NCBI GenBank assembly: GCA_003569705.1
Contig: BGOU01000002.1
Span: 62,001-126,000, forward strand
Source of the DNA: Nitrosarchaeum sp.
GTDB taxonomy: Archaea > Thermoproteota > Nitrososphaeria > Nitrososphaerales > Nitrosopumilaceae
Direction of reading: 5' to 3'
DNA length: 64,000 nt
Numbering within the stretch: position 1 is the stretch's first letter; the number at the start of each line of letters is the position of its first letter. The position numbers and the translations under genes are program-made. This document shows positions 50,892 through 60,180 of the stretch, one piece after another. Below the pieces are notes generated by a model that was given only the letters and a program-made list of their open reading frames with translations, was not told the origin of the DNA and made no database searches.

Positions 50892-51692
50892 TCATTTTTT
50901 TATTTGTGAAATAACTTCATCTATGATTTTCTGATTTGATGCTGCAATGAATGAAATTCTTGTTTTGTAACTCAGATCTGCATCAAGAGGATTCAAATTT
51001 GCATCTAAAAGTAATCCTCCAGCTTCCTTTACTATCACATATCCTGCAGCAATATCTTGAACCCTGATTTTATCTCTTAAATCTATAAAAATATCCATTA
51101 ATCCTCTTGCAAACAAGGCCATTTCTAGTGCATTTGCACCAAAATGCCTTATGTGATTATGTTGTTCAAATATTGGATGTAATCGCTTCATCAATTCAGA
51201 TGTAGCTCCTGAAGTGTTTATTCCAATAATTTTGTAAATTGGTTCTTTATCGTGAACTTTAATTTTTAATCCATTCAAAAATGCCCCCTTGCCTTTTGAT
51301 GCCCAATACATATCACCATTTGATAAATTTGTTATTACTCCGTCTGTAATAGAACTTAACCTATCTTCAGTTGCAAATGCTAATGAACTACAGAAAAATG
51401 GAACCCCTCTTACAGCATTTGCAGAACCATCAATTGCATCCATAATGATAAATCCTTTAGGCTTTTTAGATAATTCTACTCTGCCACACTCTTCTCCTAA
51501 AACAATACATTCAAAATTAATTTCTCTAAGATAATCTAATACTGTTTTTTCAGCAATAATGTCTATATTGCGTGAAATATCGCCACCTGCACCTCTTCCA
51601 AAATCTCCTGCAGCATCATCTGTCCCTGCTAAATCTTTTACATTTTCATAAATCCGTTTTGAAACATTACGGAGAATATCTATAACTTCCAT
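50892..51692 (-). CDS. Inositol monophosphatase family phosphatase
   Basis: A 266-residue Mg-dependent sugar phosphatase. The LGEECG motif (66-70) and MDAIDGSANAV (84-94) correspond to the GEE and DPIDGTxN metal sites, with Ala for Pro and Ser for Thr. QDIAAGYVIVKEAGG matches the WDxAAG motif with Gln for Trp. In archaea the family acts as IMPase and fructose-1,6-bisphosphatase. The variant residues make substrate uncertain. Confidence 0.85.
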   Translation of the reverse strand: MEVIDILRNVSKRIYENVKDLAGTDDAAGDFGRGAGGDISRNIDIIAEKTVLDYLREINFECIVLGEECGRVELSKKPKGFIIMDAIDGSANAVRGVPFFCSSLAFATEDRLSSITDGVITNLSNGDMYWASKGKGAFLNGLKIKVHDKEPIYKIIGINTSGATSELMKRLHPIFEQHNHIRHFGANALEMALFARGLMDIFIDLRDKIRVQDIAAGYVIVKEAGGLLLDANLNPLDADLSYKTRISFIAASNQKIIDEVISQIKK

Positions 51693-51777
51693 TACTATCT
51701 TTTTTTTCTTCGTAATTTAAGTGAAAGAAATTTTCTAGTTTTGAAAGCATAAATAACAATAAAGTAGCTCATCGTAT

Positions 51778-52893
51778 GTGAGTGGAAAAGATCAATCTGT
51801 TGTAAGCAAAGAATCTTTGATGAGTACAAAACCTGGAAAACAAATTATGAAGCAAGGATTATTCAAATCGAAAGGTTACAAATTATTTACTCACTATAAA
51901 GAAGAAACAGAAAACGAATTTCCAAATTTTGCAGATAGATTTGCTAGAGATCTCTTACATGAAATCAAATCTGATCTTTCTCCAAATTCAACACAACAAG
52001 CATTTGGAAATGAAGTAGGTTCTACTGAAATCATTCTTCAAGCCTCTGAAATTAACGAAATAAAATCAAAACTAGAAAATCCAGATGTAATTAAAGATAG
52101 AGTACTTCGTATTTTAAATTCAAATTTTGTAAAAATGACTTTTCCTGTATTTAATGCATTATTTGATGGGGCTTCTAATTATACTGGAAAAAAAGATCCT
52201 CAATTAAGACAAGATATTGTAGAAGGTCATATTTTAGCAATTGATCTTAGTGAACCGATGGATAGAATTGTAGACAAAGATGAAGATTTGGAATATCTTG
52301 ATGATTACAAACTAATGAATCCATATATTTTGAAATTAGCTCGAGATAAAATTTCTAAAGGTGGTGATGAAGTTCTAAAAGAATTTGAAGAAGGATTCAA
52401 AGATGCCCGAATAGGTCAATATCTTGATGAAAAATTAAAATCAAAACCTACTAGAATTACAGAAGAAGAAATGAGCTTATCTTATAAAAAATATCGCTCT
52501 GTAATGGGAACTGCTGGAAGAAATATGGCTCTAGCAGAAAGACCTCTCGGGGAAATTTTCTATCTGGGAATGGCAAGAGCTGCTGAAGGTGTTGGATGTG
52601 GAAATGAAATTGAAGACTCTATTAAAAATGGATTTGTAAAAATTCCTTCTTGGCCATTGTATTACACTTTATTATCAAATGATGTCAAAAAAGGATTCGA
52701 CTTAACATTAGAAAAAAGTAATTTATATCTTCAAGATGCTCGTTTAGCACTTAAATTATTACCTGAAGAATTTTCACATACAGAATTTTTAGAATTTTTA
52801 TTTTTGACTGTTGAACACTATAATCAATATTGGTATAATCAATTACAAAAAGCAAACAAATGGTCAGAGTTTGAATCTAAACTCCCAAAGTGA
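51778..52893 (+). CDS. Unknown protein preceding RfcL
   Basis: Unrecognised 371-residue, mostly helical, acidic protein starting GTG at 51778. No signal peptide, TM helix or catalytic motif is evident. Conserved-looking aromatic segments occur near the C-terminus (FLFLTVEHYNQYWYNQL). Its stop overlaps the rfcL start by GTGA, so it is translated together with the clamp loader subunit. A link to replication is suggested by position only. Confidence 0.6.
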   Translation: MSGKDQSVVSKESLMSTKPGKQIMKQGLFKSKGYKLFTHYKEETENEFPNFADRFARDLLHEIKSDLSPNSTQQAFGNEVGSTEIILQASEINEIKSKLENPDVIKDRVLRILNSNFVKMTFPVFNALFDGASNYTGKKDPQLRQDIVEGHILAIDLSEPMDRIVDKDEDLEYLDDYKLMNPYILKLARDKISKGGDEVLKEFEEGFKDARIGQYLDEKLKSKPTRITEEEMSLSYKKYRSVMGTAGRNMALAERPLGEIFYLGMARAAEGVGCGNEIEDSIKNGFVKIPSWPLYYTLLSNDVKKGFDLTLEKSNLYLQDARLALKLLPEEFSHTEFLEFLFLTVEHYNQYWYNQLQKANKWSEFESKLPK

Positions 52894-54059
52894 TTAAATT
52901 GATGTGGTCTGAAAAATATAGGCCTCAGAATATTTCTGACATGCTTGGTAATGAAGATTCTAGATCTTCAATCATTGAATGGTTCACCAAATGGAAAAAA
53001 GGTACAAAGCCACTTCTGTTAGTTGGCCCACCTGGAATTGGAAAGACAACAATTGCGTATCTTACTGCAAAACAATTTGGATATGATATGATTGGATTGA
53101 ATGCAAGTGATGTGAGAAGTAAATCTCGAATTAATGAAATTCTCTCGCCTGTATTAGGTAATGTCAGTGTGTTGGGGATTCCTATGATTTTCATTGATGA
53201 GGTTGATGGAATTCATGGTAGAGGGGATTATGGCGGTGCAGAAGCACTAATTGAAATTTTAAAGGAACCCACCGTACCCATCATACTAGCCTCAAATTCC
53301 GATATCTCAGATAAAATGAAAAGTATCAAAAAAGTTGTTAAAACTATATCTTTCAAACCAATTCCTCCACGCCTTTTGAAATCATATCTTGAAAATATTT
53401 TGAAAAAAGAAAATGTAACACTCAGTCCTGGTTCTATGATAAAAGTAATTGATAGATCACGCGGTGATATTCGTTCAATGATTAATTTGACACAATCTCT
53501 TGTTACCGGATTTAATCCTCAAACAGAAAAATCATTTGAAAACATAAATGTAGAAGATGGTGTTAATGCATTTTTTAAAGCAAATTCACTTGATGAAGCT
53601 AGAAGCGTTTTGTATTCTATGCAAATTGATCCTAAATTGAAAATAGATGCTTTTTACTCTAGTATTATTACTAGTAATTTAGATAACAATACTCTCGCAA
53701 AACTCTTGGAAATAATTTCTGAAGCTGATATGCTTTATGGAAAAATCATGAAAACTCAAAATTGGAGATTATTACGTTATCTAAATGAAATTCTGGTTGG
53801 ATTATATCAAAACGATGAACGAATAAGATACGCGCAATACAATCTTTCTTGGCCACTTTTAAATCGTATTAGATGGGATGGTAAAAAAATTAAATCATTA
53901 TCTTCTCTCATGGCAAAACATTTGCATTTATCCTCTAGTACATTTGTTACACTATGTTTTCCGTATATGTTATTTTGTATAAAAAATAAAAAATTAAAAT
54001 TAGAATTAGAAGATATTTTTGACGATATTCTTGAAAAGGAGATTGAATCAATTCAATGA
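52890..54059 (+). CDS. rfcL: Replication factor C large subunit
   Basis: A 389-residue RfcL. WSEKYRPQNISDMLG, Walker A GPPGIGKTT (46-54) and Walker B FIDEVDGI are present, and a C-terminal helical collar follows. With RfcS it loads PCNA. The GTG at 52890 overlaps the upstream stop; ATG 52902 is an alternative. It is short for the large-subunit family because the charged C-terminal tail with a PIP box is not evident. Confidence 0.92.
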   Translation: MIKLMWSEKYRPQNISDMLGNEDSRSSIIEWFTKWKKGTKPLLLVGPPGIGKTTIAYLTAKQFGYDMIGLNASDVRSKSRINEILSPVLGNVSVLGIPMIFIDEVDGIHGRGDYGGAEALIEILKEPTVPIILASNSDISDKMKSIKKVVKTISFKPIPPRLLKSYLENILKKENVTLSPGSMIKVIDRSRGDIRSMINLTQSLVTGFNPQTEKSFENINVEDGVNAFFKANSLDEARSVLYSMQIDPKLKIDAFYSSIITSNLDNNTLAKLLEIISEADMLYGKIMKTQNWRLLRYLNEILVGLYQNDERIRYAQYNLSWPLLNRIRWDGKKIKSLSSLMAKHLHLSSSTFVTLCFPYMLFCIKNKKLKLELEDIFDDILEKEIESIQ

Positions 54060-54385
54060 GCTGGAGAAAAATTCCAATGAAGTTTCCAGGTACTTGTATT
54101 ATTTGTAATGAAAAAATTGAAATAAATGAAATTGGATTATGGGCAAAAGGATTAGGGGTAAAACATGAAAAATGTGCCCAAATAAATGAACTTCAGTGTA
54201 TCGTTTGTAAAAGTTCAGCCGGATGTTCACAGTGTGAATTTCAAGATACTTGTGATATTCAGAGGGTTTCTCAGTTATGTATATGCAAAAAATGCAGCGA
54301 AGAGCAAAATTCTTTTGATTCCTATCAAAAATCTGTAAAAAAGAATTTTCCACTCTTGAATCTCAATTCATACATTAATGATTAA
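54056..54385 (+). CDS. Cys-rich zinc-binding protein downstream of rfcL
   Basis: Unrecognised 109-residue protein with many Cys pairs: CIIC, CIVC, CSQC, CDIQ and CICKKC. Such spacing implies two or more zinc sites. It overlaps rfcL by four bases (ATGA). Candidate partner of the clamp loader or a DNA-binding accessory; nothing more can be read. Confidence 0.6.
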   Translation: MSWRKIPMKFPGTCIICNEKIEINEIGLWAKGLGVKHEKCAQINELQCIVCKSSAGCSQCEFQDTCDIQRVSQLCICKKCSEEQNSFDSYQKSVKKNFPLLNLNSYIND

Positions 54386-54498
54386 TTCAAAATCATCCGA
54401 TCTGGCTAAATGTCTTTGAAATAATACATCATGTTTTAATAAATTCCAAAAAAATCAAACTAAATTAATATAGGAAGATCTCTTTTCTACAATATCCA

Positions 54499-56046
54499 AT
54501 GCACTTTGAGAAAATTGAGGGATATTCTAAGAGAAATAAAATATCATTACAAGGTGGTGGACAAGATAAAATCAAAGATCAACATGATAAAGGTAAATTA
54601 ACCGCTCGAGAGAGAATTGATCTTTTATTAGATGTTGGCACTTTTACTGAAATTGATCCCCTTACAACTCATCATTATCATGAATATGATATGCAGAAGA
54701 AGAAATTCTACACTGACGGTGTTGTTGGTGGTTATGGAACAGTAAATGGTAGACAAATCTTTGTCTTTGCTTATGATTTTACTGTACTTGGTGGTACTCT
54801 AAGTCAAATGGGAGCTAAAAAAATTACAAAATTAATGGATCATGCAATTAAAACAGGTTGTCCTATAATTGGAATAATGGATTCAGGAGGAGCAAGAATT
54901 CAAGAAGGAATTATGAGTCTTGATGGTTTTGCTGATATTTTTTATCATAATCAATTAGCTTCTGGAGTTATTCCACAAATCACCGCAAGCATTGGTCCAT
55001 CAGCTGGTGGTTCTGTATATTCCCCTGCAATGACTGATTTTGTTATTATGGTTGAAAAAACAGGAACCATGTTTGTAACTGGACCTGATGTAGTAAAGAC
55101 TGTTTTGGGAGAAGAAATTTCATTTGATGATTTAGGTGGTGCAATGACACATGGAGTAAAAAGTGGTGTTGCACATTTTGTTGCAAAAAACGAATACGAA
55201 TGCATGGATTATATAAAAAAATTAATCTCTTTTCTTCCACAAAATAATACAGAAGAGCCACCAAAAATAAAAACTGATGATGATCCAAATAGGCTTGATC
55301 ACAATATAATCAATATCATTCCTGATAATCCTTTACAGCCATATGACATGAAAGAAATTCTTCGCTCTGTTGTTGATGATCATCAATTCTTTGAGATTCA
55401 TGAATTATTTGCACCAAATGTTGTTGTTGGTTATGGTAGATTAAATGGTAAAGTCGTTGGTATTGTTGCTAATCAACCATTACATCTTGCTGGTGCACTT
55501 GATATTGATTCATCAAACAAAGCAGCTAGATTCATTAGATTTTGTGATGCATTTAATATTCCAATTATTACATTTGTAGATACTCCTGGTTACATGCCAG
55601 GCTCTAATCAAGAGCATAATGGTATCATTAGACATGGTAGTAAATTGCTCTACGCTTACTGTGAAGCAACTGTTCCTAGAATTACACTTGTAATAGGAAA
55701 AGCATATGGTGGTGCATACATCGCTATGGGAAGTAAAAACCTAAGAACTGATGTGAATTATGCATGGCCAACTGCACGATGTGCAGTATTAGGTGCTGAA
55801 GCAGCTGTAAAAATTATGTATAAAAAAGAATTATCTAGTGCAGATGATCCTGAATCTCTTAAAAAACAACTAATCAGCGAATTTTCAGAAAAATTTGAAA
55901 ATCCTTACGTTGCAGCGTCCCATGGTACTATTGATAATGTAATTGATCCAGCTGAAACAAGACCCATGCTCATCAAAGCATTAGATATGCTTGCAAACAA
56001 AAGAGAAAAACAACTTCCAAGAAAACATGGAAATATCAATTTGTGA
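54499..56046 (+). CDS. Acetyl/propionyl-CoA carboxylase, carboxyltransferase subunit
   Basis: A 515-residue PccB-type carboxyltransferase. KLTARERIDLLLD near the N-terminus, the GGSVYSPAMTDF loop and GKAYGGAYIAMGSK oxyanion region are typical. It moves CO2 from carboxybiotin to acetyl-CoA or propionyl-CoA, the carboxylation steps of the HP/HB cycle. It is first in the three-gene carboxylase operon and its stop overlaps the next gene (GTGA). Confidence 0.95.
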   Translation: MHFEKIEGYSKRNKISLQGGGQDKIKDQHDKGKLTARERIDLLLDVGTFTEIDPLTTHHYHEYDMQKKKFYTDGVVGGYGTVNGRQIFVFAYDFTVLGGTLSQMGAKKITKLMDHAIKTGCPIIGIMDSGGARIQEGIMSLDGFADIFYHNQLASGVIPQITASIGPSAGGSVYSPAMTDFVIMVEKTGTMFVTGPDVVKTVLGEEISFDDLGGAMTHGVKSGVAHFVAKNEYECMDYIKKLISFLPQNNTEEPPKIKTDDDPNRLDHNIINIIPDNPLQPYDMKEILRSVVDDHQFFEIHELFAPNVVVGYGRLNGKVVGIVANQPLHLAGALDIDSSNKAARFIRFCDAFNIPIITFVDTPGYMPGSNQEHNGIIRHGSKLLYAYCEATVPRITLVIGKAYGGAYIAMGSKNLRTDVNYAWPTARCAVLGAEAAVKIMYKKELSSADDPESLKKQLISEFSEKFENPYVAASHGTIDNVIDPAETRPMLIKALDMLANKREKQLPRKHGNINL

Positions 56047-57539
56047 TTGAAATGATTGAAAAAGTTCTTATCGCAAATAGAGGAGAAATTGCTTTACGTG
56101 TAATTAAAACATGCAAAGCACTTGGAATCAAAACTGTAGCGGTGTATTCCGATGAAGATTACAATTCTTTACATGTAAAACAAGCTACAGAAGCATATCA
56201 TATTGGTGAGGCGGCTCCTGCAAAATCTTATCTAAATCAAGAAAAAATTATTGAGATTATATTGTCTTCTGGTGCAGATGCTATACATCCTGGTTATGGT
56301 TTTCTTTCAGAAAATTCTGATTTTGCCAGTAAATGTGAAAAAAATAAAATAAATTTCATCGGTCCATCTGCTGCATCTATGGATCTTTGTGGTGATAAGA
56401 TGCAATGTAAATCTGCTATGTTAAAAGCAAAAGTTCCAACAGTTCCCGGAAGTCCAGGCCTCGTAAAAGATGTTGAAGAGGCATTAAAAATTGCGAACGA
56501 TATTTCATATCCTGTATTACTAAAATCCGTTTTTGGTGGAGGTGGACGTGGAATCAGATTAGTAAATAATGATAAAGAACTACGAGAAGGTTTTGAAACA
56601 GTTACAAGCGAATCAATTTCTGCCGTTGGGAAATCTGCAATAATTGTTGAAAAATATCTTCAAAAAACTAGACATATTGAATATCAAATGGCAAGAGACA
56701 AACATGGTAATGCAGTTCATATCTTTGAAAGAGAATGTTCAATTCAAAGACGTAATCAAAAACTTATTGAACAAACACCTTCACCTATAGTTGATCAAGA
56801 AACAAGAGACAGAATTGGTGAATTGGTTGTTAAAGCAGCTAAGGCAGTTGATTACACTAATCTTGGTACTGCAGAATTTCTTCGAGCAGATAATGGTGAA
56901 TTTTATTTTATAGAAATTAATGCTAGACTGCAAGTAGAACATCCAATTACTGAACTTGTATCTGGATTAGATCTTGTTAAATTACAAATAGATATTGCAA
57001 ATGGTGAACCACTTCCGTTCAAACAAAAAGATCTAAAAATGAATGGCTATGCAATTGAATGCCGAATCAATGCAGAAGATACCTTCTTAGATTTTGCCCC
57101 TTCTACCGGTCCTGTACCTGATGTAACTATACCATCAGGACCAAGTGTTAGATGTGACACATATCTCTATTCTGGATGCACTGTATCCTCATTTTATGAT
57201 TCTTTGATGGCTAAACTTTGTACATGGGGTCAAACATTTGAGGAGTCAAGAACCCGAATGCTTAGTGCATTAAATGATTTTTACATTCAAGGCGTTGAGA
57301 CATCAATACCACTTTACAAAACGATTCTGAACACCGATGAATACAAAAATGGAAATCTTTCTACAGATTTTCTAAATCGCTTTAGCATTATTGATAGATT
57401 AAAAGAAGATCTGAAAACAGAAAAAATTGAAAAAAGTGAGGCTGCTTTAGCATCTGCTATTGTTTATTCTGAATATTTTAAGAGTAGAGTGCAAAATTCT
57501 ACTTCTAATAATTCTAATTGGAAAAATAAATTGGGCTGA
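56043..57539 (+). CDS. Acetyl/propionyl-CoA carboxylase, biotin carboxylase subunit
   Basis: A 498-residue biotin carboxylase with KVLIANRGEIALRV, the ATP-grasp GGGGRGI loop and EINARLQVEHPITE. The GTG start at 56043 overlaps the previous stop; ATG 56052 is an alternative. It carboxylates biotin on the carrier protein encoded next with ATP and bicarbonate. One enzyme probably handles both acetyl-CoA and propionyl-CoA, as in other AOA. Confidence 0.96.
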   Translation: MIEMIEKVLIANRGEIALRVIKTCKALGIKTVAVYSDEDYNSLHVKQATEAYHIGEAAPAKSYLNQEKIIEIILSSGADAIHPGYGFLSENSDFASKCEKNKINFIGPSAASMDLCGDKMQCKSAMLKAKVPTVPGSPGLVKDVEEALKIANDISYPVLLKSVFGGGGRGIRLVNNDKELREGFETVTSESISAVGKSAIIVEKYLQKTRHIEYQMARDKHGNAVHIFERECSIQRRNQKLIEQTPSPIVDQETRDRIGELVVKAAKAVDYTNLGTAEFLRADNGEFYFIEINARLQVEHPITELVSGLDLVKLQIDIANGEPLPFKQKDLKMNGYAIECRINAEDTFLDFAPSTGPVPDVTIPSGPSVRCDTYLYSGCTVSSFYDSLMAKLCTWGQTFEESRTRMLSALNDFYIQGVETSIPLYKTILNTDEYKNGNLSTDFLNRFSIIDRLKEDLKTEKIEKSEAALASAIVYSEYFKSRVQNSTSNNSNWKNKLG

Positions 57540-57545
57540 TGATAA

Positions 57546-58058
57546 ATGGATTATAAAATAAAAGATATTGAAAAAACATTCGATGGTGAAATTACTGAAA
57601 ATCTTGGTAACAACGAATATGTGATTAAAATCAACAATGATAAACATCAGATAAAAATTCTAAAAATGGATTCAAAAGGAATTGAATTTGTACTAGACCA
57701 AAAATATCATAGGGCAAAATATCTTGAAAATTCAACAAATGAAATGAATCTTGTCATTGATAATGTGCCAATTACCATTAATATGCATACTAATTTTGAT
57801 AAAATTGTTTTCAAACATTCTGGAAGTAGCAGTTCTTTTGATACTCAATTAACATTAAAAAGTCAAATCCCTGGCAAAGTTGTTTCTATCGCTGTTCAAG
57901 AAGGTGATTCTGTAAAACAAGGAGATGTGATTTGTACTTTGGAATCTATGAAAATGCAGGTCTCTGTTAAATCTCATAAAAATGGTTCCATAAAATCCAT
58001 CAAAATTAAAGTAGGTGGAACTGTAGCTAAAAACGATATTGTTGCAGAAATAGAATAA
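57546..58058 (+). CDS. Biotin carboxyl carrier protein
   Basis: A 170-residue protein with a C-terminal biotinyl domain. The biotinylation motif ESMKM is at 133-137 (Lys136), followed by the usual beta-strands ending NDIVAEIE. The N-terminal half (about 1-95) is a beta-rich region specific to this class. It starts six bases after accC. Confidence 0.94.
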   Translation: MDYKIKDIEKTFDGEITENLGNNEYVIKINNDKHQIKILKMDSKGIEFVLDQKYHRAKYLENSTNEMNLVIDNVPITINMHTNFDKIVFKHSGSSSSFDTQLTLKSQIPGKVVSIAVQEGDSVKQGDVICTLESMKMQVSVKSHKNGSIKSIKIKVGGTVAKNDIVAEIE

Positions 58059-58075
58059 AAAGGAAATTAACTTTC

Positions 58076-58540
58076 TTATTTTAGGAATTTTTTAATTTCT
58101 TCATAATCTGGTTCTTTTAATGGATTCTCAGATACCCACTTGTATCCAATTTTTCCATCTTCCATTATTATGAACACAGAACGTTTTGCAGCATTGTAAT
58201 CTTTGATATGTAGTAGATGCGGCATTAAAACATCATAATCTCGAATTGTTTTACTGTTATAATCTGCCAGTATTGGAAAATTGAAATTGTGTTTTTGTGC
58301 AAATGCTTTGTTGGCAAATGGTCCATCATTACTTATTGCAACTACTTGGGCACCAAGATTTGATATCTCGCTCCAGGAATCTCTAAACGCACATAGCTCA
58401 TTTTCACAAATTGGAGAGCTTGCAGCAACAAAGAATGACAGTATGATTTTACTCCCCTTAAATTCATCCAAAGTCCTCATTTTGAGATCTATGTCTGGAA
58501 GTTCAAAGTTAGGAGCAATATCTCCAACATTTAATGACAT
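58076..58540 (-). CDS. bcp: Peroxiredoxin (Bcp/PrxQ type)
   Basis: A 154-residue atypical 2-Cys peroxiredoxin. The peroxidatic Cys45 in SSPICENELC and resolving Cys50 five residues later match the Bcp/PrxQ pattern. It would reduce peroxides with thioredoxin, two copies of which occur in this window. It converges with the carboxylase operon. Confidence 0.94.
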   Translation of the reverse strand: MSLNVGDIAPNFELPDIDLKMRTLDEFKGSKIILSFFVAASSPICENELCAFRDSWSEISNLGAQVVAISNDGPFANKAFAQKHNFNFPILADYNSKTIRDYDVLMPHLLHIKDYNAAKRSVFIIMEDGKIGYKWVSENPLKEPDYEEIKKFLK

Positions 58541-58616
58541 GATCGCATTTGGTGGTTACCTTATTTAGTATTTTACAAAAACCACTTTCTAAAATTTAAA
58601 TTAAAAAAAGTATACC

Positions 58617-58626
58617 TTTTTATACA
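58617..58626 (+). promoter_or_regulatory. TATA-like box of the complex I operon
   Basis: tttttataca is centred about 27 bases before the TTG start of nuoA at 58649, consistent with a leaderless operon transcript. Confidence 0.5.
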
Positions 58627-58648
58627 AAAACTTGGGTTCAAAGCTAAA

Positions 58649-59023
58649 TTGGTCGGGGAATTAGCGGGCAATTATAGTACCGTAGTGTTGATGTTTGGAT
58701 TTGCGGTAGTAGCAATGGCACCTGCACTTATAATTTCTAGAATGATTTCTCCTCGAAAAAGTAGCAACCCCGTTAAATTTTTACCAATGGAATGTGGACA
58801 AGTCCCATCAGGTGAAGGACGAACTCACTTTATGATGCAATATTATGCTTACATTTTGATGTTCGTTGTTTTTGATGTCATGGCAATTTTCTTATATGCA
58901 TGGGGAAGTGCACTTTTAGAACTTCCAAAATCTGCAACTTTGCCAATTATTGGTTTCTTGGCAATTATGTTTGCTGCAATGGCTTTTGCATTACATCAGT
59001 CAGGGAGACGAGACATATGGTAG
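58649..59023 (+). CDS. nuoA: NADH-quinone oxidoreductase-like complex I subunit A
   Basis: A 124-residue NuoA/ND3 with three TM helices and the conserved FLPMECGQVPSGEGRTHF loop (Cys in the ubiquinone-site region). It starts TTG at 58649. First gene of the respiratory complex I operon. Confidence 0.94.
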   Translation: MVGELAGNYSTVVLMFGFAVVAMAPALIISRMISPRKSSNPVKFLPMECGQVPSGEGRTHFMMQYYAYILMFVVFDVMAIFLYAWGSALLELPKSATLPIIGFLAIMFAAMAFALHQSGRRDIW

Positions 59024-59063
59024 TTTTTTATACAAATCAAAATTATGATAATAGGAGATTAGA

Positions 59064-59588
59064 TTGCTAAAAGAACTGATAACACCACAAAATGCAAATG
59101 TGTTTGTTGGAAAGTTAGGTGATATTTTAGAAAAAGCAATTGATAAGCCATTGGGGTATGCAATCAATTGGGGTAGAATATGGTCTCTTTGGCCTGTCCA
59201 TATTGAAACAGCATGTTGTAGTGTAGAATTTGGAGCAGCATCTAGTCCAAGATATGATGTTGAAAGATTCGGTATCATTGAGGCATTTGGTTCACTTAGA
59301 CAATGTGATCTAATTGTAGTTCAGGGAACTATCACAAGAAAAATGGCGCCACGTCTACGTTTAGTTTATGATCAAATGCCAGAACCAAAATATGTCATTG
59401 CGATGGGAGCTTGCGCAATTACTGGTGGGTTGTATTTTGATTCGTACAATGTACTTCCAGGTATTGATGGAATTCTACCAGTAGATGTTTATGTTCCAGG
59501 TTGTCCACCTAGACCCGAAACTCTTATTCAAGGATGTATGCTACTGCAAGAAAAAATCAAGAGAATGAAGGCTAGGAAGTTTGTATAA
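59064..59588 (+). CDS. nuoB: Complex I subunit B
   Basis: A 174-residue subunit with all four ligands of the N2 4Fe-4S cluster: Cys51 and Cys52 (ETACCSVE), Cys117 (MGACAIT) and Cys147 (VPGCPPRPE). It passes electrons to quinone. The TTG start is at 59064; the stop shares one base with nuoC. Confidence 0.96.
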   Translation: MLKELITPQNANVFVGKLGDILEKAIDKPLGYAINWGRIWSLWPVHIETACCSVEFGAASSPRYDVERFGIIEAFGSLRQCDLIVVQGTITRKMAPRLRLVYDQMPEPKYVIAMGACAITGGLYFDSYNVLPGIDGILPVDVYVPGCPPRPETLIQGCMLLQEKIKRMKARKFV

Positions 59589-60178
59589 TGAGTTCTGATT
59601 CTGATGATGAATCAATTGAAACTATATCTGATGAAGAATCTGTATCTACTAAAACAAGTCCTCAATTAGAAAAAGAAATTGAATTACCAAAATTTGAAAA
59701 AGGCCTTGCAGATAAAATTGTTGAAAAATTTGGTACCAGAATTACAGTGGCATTTGTAAAACCAGACAGAGTTAGGATTAATGTTGGCAGGGATGATATT
59801 AAAGAAGTAGCTGAATTTCTAAGAGATGTTATGAATTTTGATCATACTGAATCTGTATCAGGTGTAGATTACCCTCAGGACAAAGAAATTGAAGTGGTTT
59901 ATCATTTAGGTTCTTACACTGATTCTTCATTATCCAGACAAATTCTTGTATTGGCAACTAGAGCACAAAGAGAAGAAAATCCAATTCCTGGAAATGATGC
60001 AACAAAACTTCCTAGTCTTAGAGAAATATTTTACAGTGTAGAATTTCATGAAAGAGAAATTTTTGAAATGTTTGGGGTTTACTTTCAAGGTCATCCAGAT
60101 AATCGAAGATTACTTTTGCCAGAAGATTGGGCAGATTTACCACCGCTAAGAAAGGACTTTGCAATTAAAGGAAGATAG
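59588..60178 (+). CDS. nuoC: Complex I subunit C
   Basis: A 196-residue 30-kDa subunit. An acidic N-terminal extension (about 1-40, rich in Ser/Asp/Glu) precedes the NuoC core with EREIFEMFGVYFQGHPD. It pairs with NuoD in the peripheral arm. Confidence 0.94.
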   Translation: MSSDSDDESIETISDEESVSTKTSPQLEKEIELPKFEKGLADKIVEKFGTRITVAFVKPDRVRINVGRDDIKEVAEFLRDVMNFDHTESVSGVDYPQDKEIEVVYHLGSYTDSSLSRQILVLATRAQREENPIPGNDATKLPSLREIFYSVEFHEREIFEMFGVYFQGHPDNRRLLLPEDWADLPPLRKDFAIKGR

Positions 60179-60180
60179 AG

